NCBI GenBank assembly: GCA_947311845.1
Contig: CAMZMU010000096.1
Span: 20,126,288-20,190,287, forward strand
DNA from: Poa pratensis
Taxonomy: Eukaryota; Streptophyta; Magnoliopsida; Poales; Poaceae
Direction: 5' to 3'
DNA length: 64,000 nt
Part shown: piece by piece, positions 1 through 9,924 of the stretch
Numbering within the stretch: position 1 is the first letter of the stretch
How the letters are laid out: every line of letters begins with the position of its first letter
Position numbers and translations under genes: made by a program
The notes under the pieces: generated by a model
What the model was told of the DNA's origin: nothing
Seen by the model: the letters and a program-made list of their open reading frames with translations, nothing else
Database searches by the model: none

Positions 1-1085
1 TGCAAAGCCAGGAGGAGGTCCATCTTGTTCGGCCTTAGGTACCTTGTCATTAAAGGTGACTTGGGTTAGCAATGCAGGATGAAGCTCTAGCACGAACACG
101 CAAAGGATGATCAATGCACAAGCAATACATAGAACTCACATATCTGCATTTGGGGGGGAAATCCCCAAATCAAGCACTGCACAAGCACTAATGCTCAACA
201 AAGCTATGCACAACCATTACCAAGTTATGCATGTGTGGATTTGGGACATCTAAACCCCAAATCAAGCACTACGCAAGACATGCACAATGAGGAAATGCTC
301 AGAAAAACCCATAGTGAAGAACATGTCGAGTTGGGGAAAAAAACCCAAATCGAGGCACGACGAAGCATGTACAACACTAGATCGGAGCAAGTACAACACA
401 ATGTGACATGTACTACACTAATTAAGCATCTACAAGCGCGGATTGAAGACCTAAATGTGACATGTACTACACTAATCAAACCCTAACAGACAAGGTTCTG
501 TAGATTGGTACTTACCGTGGTGGTTGCCGGTGGTGCAGCCAGTGCAGACGGCGTAGGGGAAGCCGGCGGCGTAGGGGGAGCCATCGATGCAGGCGGTGCT
601 AGAGGTGTAGACACTGGAGGAGGCGGTGGCGGCGCCCGGGGTCCGGTCGAGACGCCTGACATCAAGAATTCAAGATAGACACCAGCGGCAGCGCCTTCGC
701 CCGCATCGCAGGGGCCGCAGGCCAGGCCGTGGATGGCCCTGCCATGGATGTGTCGGCCATTGCCACGACCGATGATGGCCGCGGGCGACAAATGGGGAAG
801 GGCGCGTGGAACTGGCGGCGGAGCTCCTCCGGCGACATCTGCTGCACCAGGACGTTATGCACCCACCGGGAGTGCGGGTCCTCGCCGGGGGCAGTTCGGC
901 GGCTGATGAGGTCCTGCCATTCCGATGGGCGGTGGGGGCGGTGAGGAAGCAGGCGGAGAAGTTGAGACGAGGGAGAGAGAGAGAGTGGGTGGCGACTGGA
1001 GTGGGGAGTGGGGAGCTAACGCGAAACGTCGCGTCTCCCGCCCTTCCCAACGCGTGCAACTGCGTGGCACGCGTGGCCCGGTGCT
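1..1085. other. Unassigned repetitive and GC-rich sequence
   Basis: No gene can be firmly supported. The first 480 bases are AT-rich and carry short direct repeats: a 'ccccaaatcaagcact' phrase near 163 and 252, and a 21-base repeat containing 'gacatgtactacactaat' at about 402 and 456. A small palindrome (tttgggg...ccccaaa) lies near 150-173. Short subterminal repeats like these occur in plant DNA transposons, so this could be a transposon end, but no terminal inverted repeat was found. From 490 to 1080 the sequence is GC-rich. On the minus strand, about 966-662 reads as plausible protein (a stretch with RRTAPGEDPHSRW followed by QQMSPEELRRQF), perhaps a captured or TE-borne exon. I do not recognise the family. 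Confidence 0.4.
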
Positions 1086-2589
1086 TGATGACGTGAAAGC
1101 ACACGTTCGTTGGGAGACCCCAAGAGGAAGGTATGAAGCAGTGCAGCAACAAGTTTTCCCCAGTAAGATACCAAGGTTATCAATCCTGTAGGAGTAAGAA
1201 ATCACATATGAAGGTTGTCAGTGGCGCGCTGACGTGGAACCTACACACAACACAATCAAACTACTTTGCCCCAACGAAACAGTGAGATCGTCAATCTCAC
1301 CGGCTTGCTGAAAACAAAGGATTAAACGTATGGTGTGGAAAATAGTGTTTAATTGCAGAGAATGAAAAGGAACAATGATTGCTGTTGGTTGTATTATCAG
1401 TGTAAAAGAATGGACCGGGGTCTACAGTTCACTAGTGGTGTCTCTCCATAAAAGATAACTAACATGCTGGGTGAACAAATTACAGCTGGGCAATTGATAA
1501 AATATTGAGCGCATAACAATGCATATATATGACAAGATGACTACTATGATATTCAATTGGGCATTACAACATGATACATAGACCGTTATCCAACAGCATC
1601 TATGACTAATAATCCACCTTCAGGTTGACATCCGTGTTCCCCGTTGGTATTAAGTTGCAAGCAACAGATTATTGCATTAAGTAAAGTGCGTAATGTAAAA
1701 ATATACAATTATCCTTAGACAAAGCATTGCTGTTTTACCCCTAGTGGCAACAGCACATCCACAACCTTAGAAGTTGCTGTCACTCTCCCAGATTACTGGA
1801 GACTGAACCCACTATCTAGCATAAATACTCCCTCTTGGAGTTAAAAGTATCTACTTGGTCAAAGCATCTACTAGTAACGGAGAGCATGCAAGATCATAAA
1901 TAACATATAAGATAGATTGATAATCAACTTGACATAGTATTCAATATTCATCGGATCCCAGCAAACACAACATGTAGCATTACAATAATATGATCTTGAT
2001 CATGATAGGCAGCTCACAAGATCTAAACATGATAGCATAAGGAGGAGAGACAACCATCTAGCTACTGCTATGGACCCGTAGTCCATGGATGAACTACTCA
2101 CGCATCACTCCGGAGGCAGGCATGGCGGTGTAGAGCCCTCTGGTGATGATTCCCCTCTCCGACAGGGTGCCGGGAAGAGCTTCTGAACCCTCCCGAGCTA
2201 GGGTTGACGACGGCGGCGTCTCTGGAACTTTTCGTGGATAATGGCTTGGGTCTTTAGGGTTTTCGCGTCGGGGGGATTATATAGGCGAAAGGGCGGCGGC
2301 TGGAGGCACCCGAGGGGGGCCACACCACCCCACGGCACGGCAGGAGGTGGGCCCGCGCCGCCCCATGGTGTGGCTGCCTCCTAGGTCGCCTCCGTCTCTC
2401 CTTTGGACTCCGTGTACGTGTTGGAAAAATAGAAGGTCATGTCCAAGTTTCGTCCAATTCCGAGAATATTTCCAGAACAGCTTTTCTGGAATACAAAAAC
2501 AACAGAAAACAGGAACTGATACTGTGGCATCTTGTTAATAGGTTAGTCCCAGAAAATGCATAAAAATGCTATGAAGTGTATATAAAACA
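1086..2589 (-). repeat. Degenerate LTR related to the Athila-like LTR at 8312-9907
   Basis: This stretch aligns by eye along nearly its whole length with the LTRs at 8312-9907 and 14943-16537. It shares the same terminal 'tgatgacgtgaaa' start and the same internal landmarks (cattcatcggatcccagc; actactcacgcatcactccgg; ggaactgatactgtggcatcttg). It diverges by many substitutions and small deletions, including loss of the PBS-like segment carried by the other two LTRs. On the minus strand it begins TG (2589) and ends CA (1086), but the flanks (ggatt versus gtgct) do not match as a target duplication. No PBS or polypurine tract adjoins it. It is a truncated or recombinant LTR, older than the intact element. 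Its right edge abuts transposase-coding sequence. Confidence 0.8.
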
Positions 2590-2684
2590 GGATTCATGCC
2601 ATCTGTATTTAGACCAAACCATAAGTTCCTTGTTTCACCTGCAAAGTCCGGTAACTCTCTCTCAACTTTTCTCCACTGTGATCC
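2590..2684 (-). pseudogene. TNP2 transposase fragment (third piece)
   Basis: Read on the minus strand, this 95-base stretch gives an open peptide beginning GSQWRKVERELPDFA and ending in a TDGMNP motif. This is the part of TNP2-like transposases (Transposase_21 family) that directly follows the RHPSDG motif ending the second piece at 7997. The continuity across the copia element shows that the copia element inserted into this gene. Translation stops making sense at about 2590, where the degenerate LTR begins, so everything downstream of the DGMNP motif is missing from the window. Confidence 0.8.
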
Positions 2685-4804
2685 TGAAAGTGCATGTTGC
2701 CCCATGCGTGGTTTTGGTAATTAATGACAATCCTTATGGACTAATGTTTGGATTGAGATATTCTTGTATATCTTGTCCATGGGAAAATATTAGAGTTCAT
2801 GTGTTGGACTCTAGAAGCTTACATGCTAAAGTGTGGCTTGGAAGAGAAGATTAAGTGAACATTCATGTTTATCTCCAAGCCATCATATATATTAAGAGAA
2901 GATTATGAAGTGCAAGTTCAATATGATCCATCTCGGAAGATATCATTTGATTGAAGCTTGCTATGGATACATGAAGACGGAGCTAAGCGAGGCTCTCCCA
3001 TAATGGAGTATGGGGGAATATTTGGAGAAGTCATCATCAAGCATGTGCTAGCAAGCATGATCAAGAAAGGTGTTCCAACTTGAGAGAGTCAAGATCGTCA
3101 TCATCTATCTCAAGTGGAATGCGCAAGGCAAAGGTATGGATAGGGTTTCTATTTACCGGTCTCATGTGTTAGTTCGGAGACCGGGTTATAGGATAGATAC
3201 CGTACTATCAAGAGGGGATTTCGAGTGAGTAACTTGATCGCATCTTTGTGGAGAGCTCAAACCTTTGCATACTTGGCATATCATCTTTCTTGGTTCTTAT
3301 TTGACATTTATTCATGTGAGAATTTAGAGCTTGTGTTCTTCTCCATATAAAGCTCTCGTTCATCAAAAACGGATTTCATATGGAAAACTTGTTGCGTTTT
3401 AGATTTTGGAGGTTTTACCGGTTTGCATTCTCTAGAGAGGTTTTACCTTTCTACATTTGGTTTTATCCTCCCTTGTTGGACCATGATGTTTCTCTGCATA
3501 ATCATGTAGAGCTCGTTGTTGTGATTCCAACGAGCAAAAGATCATAAAAAAGGAGTCCGGATCCAAAAGTTATTGTCGTTTTGGTGTTTGGTGTTCCTCC
3601 TGTTTTCCAGGGGCGGTAGTACCGCCCCGGTACCGCCCGAGGTACCGCCAGAGCAAACAGAAGCCCGTTTTCGGCGGTACCAGAAGCGGTAGTACCGCTG
3701 CTCGGGGCGGTAGTACCGCTACCTGGAGCCCGTTTTCTTGTTCTAACTCTCTAGAGGGGCGGTAGTACCGCTGGGTCTAGCGGTAGTACCGCCACGGCGC
3801 GAATCTACACCCAACGGTTGGATATTGGGGTGACCTATTTAAGGGGCCTTCTTCCCCAATGGTTTCTCAACCTTTTGCGCAAGTTTTGACCTCCATTGTT
3901 GACCTCCAAAAGCTTGCTATCTCTCAATTCCTCCCATGATTCTTGCATATCTTTGAGGAAAAAGAGAGAGGAGATCTAGATCTACATTTCACCAATCCAT
4001 CTCTCCTCTAAGTGAGGGGAACCTAGTAGATCTTGATCTTGGAGTTCTTGGTGTTTCTCCTCCTTTGTTCTTCCTCTGTTATTCCCCATAAGCATTTGTT
4101 ACTTTGTTGGAATTTGAGAGTGAAGGATTTGAGCACTTCTTGTGTTCTTGCCATTGCATTTTTTGCATCGGTTTGCTCTCTCCACGAGGATTTGTGGAAG
4201 TGAAACTTCGTGAGCTTGTTACTCTTGAGTCGTTGGACGCTAGACGGTGTTCTTGAGATCTTTTGTGGTCAAGGCCTTTTGTGGCCAGTTGGGACCTTTT
4301 GTGGTCACTTGGGAGCACCCAATCCTTTTGTGGGTTGTACCTCAAGATTGTTGTAAGGGACTCGATTTCCGCCCAAAAGAAAATCAATAGTGGAAGGTGA
4401 ACCGAAGCTTTTGGGCAAGGTTCATCGGAGAATAGGGTGAGGCCATTTGTGGCGTCTTGAGTTTGAAACTCACACCCCTCCAACGAGACGTACTCCCCTA
4501 AAAAGGAGGAACTCGGGAATACATCATCGTCTCCGCGTGCCTCGGTTATTTCTATACCCGAGCTCTTTACTTATGCACTTTACATTGTGATAGCCTTCGT
4601 GCTTGAAGTCTTATATCTTGCTATCACCTTGTTACTTGTCTAGCTTAGCATAAGTTGTTGGTGCACATAGGTGAGCCTAGTATATTTAGGTTGTGTGCTT
4701 GTTAAATTAAAACACCTAGTTTTATTCCACATTTATCAAGACTAAACCGGAAAAGTTTTAATCGCCTGTTCACCCCTCCTCTAGGCGACATCATTGTCCT
4801 TTCA
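2685..4804 (+). repeat. Copia 5' LTR
   Basis: It begins TGAAAGTGCATGTTGCCCC and ends GTCCTTTCA, immediately before the primer binding site. It shares long blocks with the 3' LTR: 2685-3234 matches 6745-7295, and about 4095-4804 matches about 7295-7996. The unshared middle (about 3235-4095) contains several copies of a 'ggcggtagtaccgc' phrase between about 3610 and 3795 and sequence before the shared 'tgttggaatttgagagtg'. This middle part is absent from the 3' LTR. The longer copy is presumably ancestral. Confidence 0.9.
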
Positions 4805-4806
4805 AT

Positions 4807-4818
4807 TGGTATCAGAGC
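4807..4818 (+). other. Copia primer binding site (tRNA-iMet type)
   Basis: TTGGTATCAGAG follows the 5' LTR end by two bases. This is the standard plant copia PBS complementary to the 3' end of initiator methionine tRNA (TGGTATCAGAGC). Confidence 0.9.
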
Positions 4819-4859
4819 CTGGGCTCTCTTTATTGGGCTTTACCGCCTAAAGAGTAAAG

Positions 4860-5994
4860 ATGTCGTTTAGAGAATTAGTGCACGATACCACTTTTCTATT
4901 CGATGGCACAAATTATGATGTTTGGAAAATTTGCATGCTTAATCTTTTTAGGGCCATGGGTCCAAATTATATAAGAGTATTGTAGATATGGTTTTTTCTC
5001 CTCCAATGGATTCCCAAGAATTATCTATAGAGGATGAGGAAAACTCACATCTCGATACTCTAGTATCTAATGGCCTTATATGTGTTTTGAGCGATGTAGT
5101 TCTTGCATCAATCATGCCTTTTCGGAACGCTCATGAACTTTGGACCAAGCTTCAAGATAAATATGAAGTGTCCAACATTATTGAGGATGATTGTTCTCCA
5201 TCCACCTCCGGCCGTAATGAGTTCACAACTTTTTCCACTTCACCAACATGTGATTTATCACAAGGTAATGAAATGGTGAGTGGTGATAGAAATTGCATTG
5301 TTGATATTGAATCCACTATTGACTATATGTCATCTCTGTCTCATTGCAATGTTCTATCTTTGGACTTAAACACTTCTAGCACCTCAAATGTCTTACATGC
5401 TAGTGTTGATAGTCTCGCATATCATGTAATAGTTGCTTAACTAAATCTCATGATGATATGCTCTCTATGTCTTGTTTTCATGAAAATAATGCTTCCATTT
5501 CCTCTAGTACTTGCATGACTAACAATGTAGAGGAATCCCAACATTTGTTGGAACAATACATGGACCTCAATGGTGCTTCAAGCTATTCTTCATCTTCATC
5601 GTCCATTTCTCACTTTTGCCTTATGGCTAAGGATTCAAAGGTATCTTCACCTTTGGAACCCTCTACATCTTGTGATGATGAGGATGAGGATTATTATGAA
5701 TTAAAAGAGAATGATATTGACTCCTTAAAGGAGAAGAGTGAGATGGTATTTGGTGCTCTCCCTAAAGGTAGTCAAGCTTGCTCTTACTTGTGTGAAATTT
5801 TGACTTTTGCTATTAAGTGCAAGGATATCATTGAAGAAAGGGAAGGATTGAAAGAGAGGATGCTAGGGAAAAAAACATCCTTAGAAAATGCTCTTGAGGA
5901 AGAACATGAGTTTCGAGTGTCTCTTGAGGAGAAAATTGAATCTCTTGATGAAACAAATGATCTAATTATAGCTAATATAATCTCTACTATATAA
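4860..5994 (+). pseudogene. Copia gag remnant
   Basis: The ATG at 4860 opens MSFRELVHDTTFLFDG, then YDVWK, which is the typical N-terminus of plant copia Gag proteins (FDGxNYxxWK motif). The frame is broken near 4970-4985 by a one-base indel. It resumes with VFSPPMDSQELS and MPFRNAHELWTKLQDKYEV, the conserved capsid-like part. A serine-rich low-complexity stretch follows, then a coiled-coil-like region around 5820-5960. The open frame from 4988 stops at 5438 and is picked up again from 5458. There is no zinc knuckle and no pol. The protein would act as the capsid of the retrotransposon particle, but it is broken here. Confidence 0.85.
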
Positions 5995-6730
5995 TACGAG
6001 TAACCGTGGTGGTCGTACCTGTTGCTTCGTACGTCGCGTGCCGGTGGTACGTCGTCCATATCCGCAACGATCGCTAAATAAACCGGAGACCGTATCGGTA
6101 AAGAAACCGGAGGTGCCCAGATCGCGTACGTTTCTTTTTTTTAGATGAAGATCGCGTATGTAAGTACCTTCGTCACCTTTCTCTCGGCCTAAAAGAGAAA
6201 CGACCGCAGGCCCAAGTGAGGAGGCCCAGCATAGTTCTAGATCATTGGGCTGGGGCGACGGACTCCTGAGTAAGCATGCTTATGCAACGTTAGTACGCAT
6301 GCAACTGTCCATCGTATATTTTTTAACTGATGTATCGTCAATTTGGCAGCAATGATGGGGCTAGGACTCAACGTATGTACACATTACGCATGCAACTATG
6401 CATTGTGATTCAGAGTTCTTCGACATATGGTTTGAAATTAAGTTGCATGGAAGCCCCTGACTCCCCTCCGCTTCGCGGCTTGACCCACACCAGCGACCGC
6501 CTTCTTCCTCCTACCCTCCTCCAACCAATCAGTGCTCTACAACCTCGCACAACACCGCTGGGGGGCAGTGGGGCGCCGACTCGACCCGTCCAACTCCATT
6601 GTCTGCTTCTGGACATGGAGGTGGCTAAGGAGCAGGGACTCAGTTTCCTTGACGACATGTTGCTCTTTTTTTCGCGAATTACTTCGTGTTCATTATATAA
6701 ACTCTCGTAAAGGGATTATTATCAATTACC
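5995..6730. other. Foreign filler in the copia internal region
   Basis: After the gag remnant the sequence no longer resembles copia internal DNA until about 6705. It starts near 5981 with TCTCTACTATATAATACG, the kind of 5' end seen in grass Helitrons, and the same 16 bases recur on the minus strand at 21641. The stretch includes a GC-rich patch (6470-6660) that could be a gene fragment. No 3' Helitron hairpin and CTRR end could be located, so the identity stays open. It may be an insertion, or filler left by the deletion that removed pol. Confidence 0.4.
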
Positions 6731-6744
6731 AAAATGGGGGAGAT
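6731..6744 (+). other. Copia polypurine tract
   Basis: AAAATGGGGGAGAT abuts the 3' LTR start TGAAAG. A purine run just upstream of the 3' LTR is the plus-strand primer site of LTR retrotransposons. Confidence 0.85.
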
Positions 6745-7996
6745 TGAAAGTGCATGTTGCCCTATGCGTGGTTTTGGTAATTAATGACAATCCTTATGGA
6801 CTAATGTTTGCATTGATATATTTTTGTATATCTTGTCCATGGGAAAGATTAGAGTTCATGTGTTGGACTCTAGAAACTTACATGGTAAAGTGTGGCTTGG
6901 AAAAGAAGATTAAGTGAACATTCATGTTTATCTCCAAGCCATCATATATATTAAGAGAAAATTATGAAGTGCAAGTTCAATATGATCCATCTCGGAAGAT
7001 ATCATTTGATTGAAGCTTGCTATGGATACATGAAGACGGAGCTAAGCGAGGCTCTCCCATAATGGAGTATGGGGAATATTTGGAGAAGTCTTCATCAAGC
7101 ATGTGCTAGCAAACATGATCAAGAAGGTGTTCCAACTTGAGAGAGTCAAGATCGTCATTATCTAGCTCAAGTGGATGCGCAAGGCAAAGGTATGATCTTT
7201 ATAGGGTTTATATTTTACCGGTCTCACGTGTTAGTTCGGAGACGGGTTATAGGATAGATACCGTACTATCAAGAGGGGCTTTCGAGTGAGTAACTTTGTT
7301 GGAATTTGAGAGTGAAGGACTTGAGCACTTTTTGTGTACTTGCCATTGCATTTTGTTGCATCGGTTTACTCTCTCCACGAGGATTCGTGAAAGTGAAAGT
7401 TCGTGAGCTTGTTACTCTTGGGTCGTTGGACCCTAGACAGTGTTTTTGAGACCTTTTGTGGTCAAGGCCTTTTGTGGCTAGTTGGGACCTTTTGTGGTCA
7501 ATTGGGAGCTCCCAATCCTTTTGTGGGTTGTGCCTCAAGATTGTTGTAAGGGACTCGATTTTCGTCCAAAAGGAAATCAATAGTGGAAGGTGAGCTGAGC
7601 TTTTGGGAAAGGTTCATCAAAGAATAGGGTGAGGCCATTTGTGGCGTCTTGAGTTTGAAACTCACACCCCTCCAACAAGACGTACTCCCCTAAAAAGGAG
7701 GAACTCGGGAATACATCATCGTCTCCGCGTGCCTCGGTTATTTCTATACCTGAACTCTTTATTTATGCACTTTACATGGTGATAGCATTCGTGCTTGAAG
7801 TCTTATATCTTGCTATCACCTTGTTACTTGTCTTGCTTAGCATAAGTTGTTGGTGCACATAGGTGAGCCTAGTATATTTAGGTTGTGTGCTTGTTAAATT
7901 AAAACACCTATTTTTATTCCGGATTTATCAAGCCTAAACCGGAAAAGTTTTAATCGCCTATTCACCCCCCCTCTAGGCGACATCCTTGTCCTTTCA
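6745..7996 (+). repeat. Copia 3' LTR, shortened
   Basis: It begins TGAAAGTGCATG and ends CCTTTCA, as does the 5' LTR. Relative to the 5' LTR it lacks about 0.87 kb. The junction lies at 'gagtaactt|tgttgg', where the 5' LTR has 'gagtaacttgatc' at one end and 'ttactttgttgg' at the other. The deletion therefore joined short direct repeats (actt), as expected for illegitimate recombination. The lost part includes the 'ggcggtagtaccgc' block. Confidence 0.9.
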
Positions 7997-8311
7997 TACC
8001 CATCAGAGGGGTGTCTCAACATCACGTCTTTCTTACGGTCTTCTTTGTGCCAGCGCAACAACTTGGCATGCTCTTTGTTTTGGAACAAACGTTTCAACCG
8101 TGGTATTATAGGAGCATACCACATCACCTTGGCAGGAACCTCTTCATGGGGCGCTCGCCCTCAACATCACCAGGGTCATCTCGCCTGATCTTATACCGCA
8201 ATGCACCGCATACCTGGCATGCATTCAAATTCTCGTACTCCTCACCACGGTAGAGGATACAATCATTAATGCATGCATGTATCTTCTGCACCTCTAATCC
8301 TAGAGGGCAGA
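7997..8311 (-). pseudogene. TNP2 transposase fragment (second piece)
   Basis: The minus-strand translation begins CPLGLEVQKIHACINDCILY and continues with RGEEYENLNAC, a CGALRYKIRRDDPGDVEGE block, MWYAPIIPRLKRLFQNK and a DVMLRHPSDG ending. This is the characteristic central part of CACTA TNP2-like transposases (Transposase_21). A one-base indel in the KRVPAKV-type region (about 8122-8128) shifts the frame. The upstream end is the Athila-like insertion point (TSD gcaga, 8307-8311). The downstream end is the copia insertion point. Confidence 0.88.
8307..8311. repeat. Target-site duplication GCAGA (left copy)
   Basis: The five bases before the LTR start equal the five bases after the right LTR (16538-16542). 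Removing the element and one copy restores a continuous TNP2 reading path (KVVC then CPLGLEV). Confidence 0.95.
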
Positions 8312-9907
8312 TGATGACGTGAAACACACGTTCGTTGGGAACCCCAAGAGGAAGGTATGATGTAGTCAGCAGCAAGTTTTCCCTCAGAAAGAAACCAAGG
8401 TTATCGAACCAGTAGGAGCAGCAACTCTTCAGAAGGTTGTCAACGGCGCCAGAAAAATAGCTGTCGCAGGGAGTCTGGACTGTTGACGTGGAATCTGCAC
8501 ACAACACAATCAAACTACTTTGCCCCAACGAAACAGTGAGGTTGTCAATCTCACTGGCTTGCTGAAAACAAAGGATTAAACGTATGGTGTGGAAAATGAG
8601 TATTAAATTGCAGAGAATGAAAAAGGAACAGTTTGCAGTTTGTGGTTGTTTAATCAGTGTAAAAGAATGGACCGGGGTCCACAGTTCACTAGTGGTGTCT
8701 CTCCATAAAAGATAACTAACATGTTGGGTGAACAAATTACAGCTGGGCAATTGACGAATAGTGAGCGCATGACAATGCATATACATGACATGTTGACTAC
8801 TATGATATTTAATTGGGCATTACGACATAATACATAGACCGTTATCCAACAGCATCTATGACTAATAATCCACCGCCGGGTTGTCATCCGAGTCCCCCGT
8901 TGGTATTAAGTTGCAAGCAACGGATAATTGCATTAAGTAAAGTGCGTAATGTAAACAAACACATATGCCCGTGGACATAGCATCGTTAGGTTATCCCTAG
9001 TGGCAACAGCACATCCACAACCTTAGAACTTTCTGTCACTGTCCCAGGTTAAACGGAGACATGAACCCACTATCTAGCATAAATACTCTCTCTTGGAGTT
9101 ACAAGCATCTACTTGGCCAAAGCATCTACGAGTAACGGAAAGCATGCAAGATCTTAAATAACATATAAGATAGATTGATAATCAACTTGACATAATATTC
9201 AATATTCATCGGATCCCAGCAAACACAACATGTAGCATTACAATAATATGATCTTGATCATGTAGGGCAGCTCACAAGATCTAAACATGATGGCACAAAG
9301 TGGAGAGACAACCATCTAGCTACTGCTATGGACCCGTAGTCCAAGGATGAACTACTCACGCATCACTCCGGAGGCAGGCATGGCGATGTAGAAGCCTCCG
9401 GTGACGATTCCCCTCTCCGGCAGGGTGCCGGGAAGAGGTTCTGAACCCTCCCGAGCTAGGGTTGACGACGGCGGCGTCTCTGGATCTTTTCGTGGATATT
9501 TGCTCAGGTACTTAGGGTTTTCGCGTCGGGGGGAATAAGTAGGCGAAAGGGCGGCGGCTGCGGACCCCCGAGGGGCCCACACCACCCTAGGGCGCGGCAG
9601 AGGGGGGCCCGCGCCCTAGGTGCGTGTGGCCTCCTGGTGGCCCTCCTCTGCTGCTCCTTCGCTCCGTCAGGTGTGTTCTGGAAAAATAGGACCCCGTGTA
9701 GTTTCGTCCAATTCCGAGAATATTTCCAGACTAGCTTTTCTGGAATACAAAAACAGCAGAAAACAGGAACTGGCACTTCGGCATCTTGTTAATAGGTTAG
9801 TCCCAAAAAATGTATAAAAGTGATATAAAGTAGATGCAAAACATGTAGCAATTGGTATAAAACAAGCATGGAACATCAAAAATTATAGATACGTTTGAGA
9901 CGTATCA
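8312..9907 (-). repeat. Athila-like 3' LTR
   Basis: On the minus strand it starts TGATACGTCTCAAACG (9907) and ends in CACGTCATCA (8312). The polypurine tract adjoins it at 9908, which identifies it as the 3' LTR. An internal copy of the PBS-adjacent segment lies at 8441-8462. GC-rich sequence at 9540-9660 (minus) precedes 'ggacgaaactac', a common feature of the family. Confidence 0.95.
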
Positions 9908-9924
9908 GCATCCCCAAGCTTAGT
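9908..9924 (-). other. Athila-like polypurine tract
   Basis: The minus strand reads CTAAGCTTGGGGATGC immediately before the 3' LTR start TGATACG. Near-copies of this motif occur at 11852-11867 and 11911-11924. Confidence 0.85.

Larger units (their letters stand above)
2685..7996 (+). mobile_element. Ty1/copia LTR retrotransposon, internally deleted, non-autonomous
   Basis: The element is bounded by TGAAAGTGCATG...CCTTTCA LTRs. It has a tRNA-iMet primer binding site directly after the 5' LTR and a polypurine tract directly before the 3' LTR. The internal region is only 1.94 kb and retains part of gag. Protease, integrase, reverse transcriptase and RNase H are absent. The LTRs differ in length (2120 versus 1252 bp) because the 3' LTR has lost about 0.87 kb, and they differ by many point changes. 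Flanking 5-mers are gatcc (2680-2684) and taccc (7997-8001), matching at three of five positions, consistent with an old, eroded target duplication. Both flanks are TNP2 coding sequence, so it inserted into the CACTA transposase gene. Confidence 0.9.
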
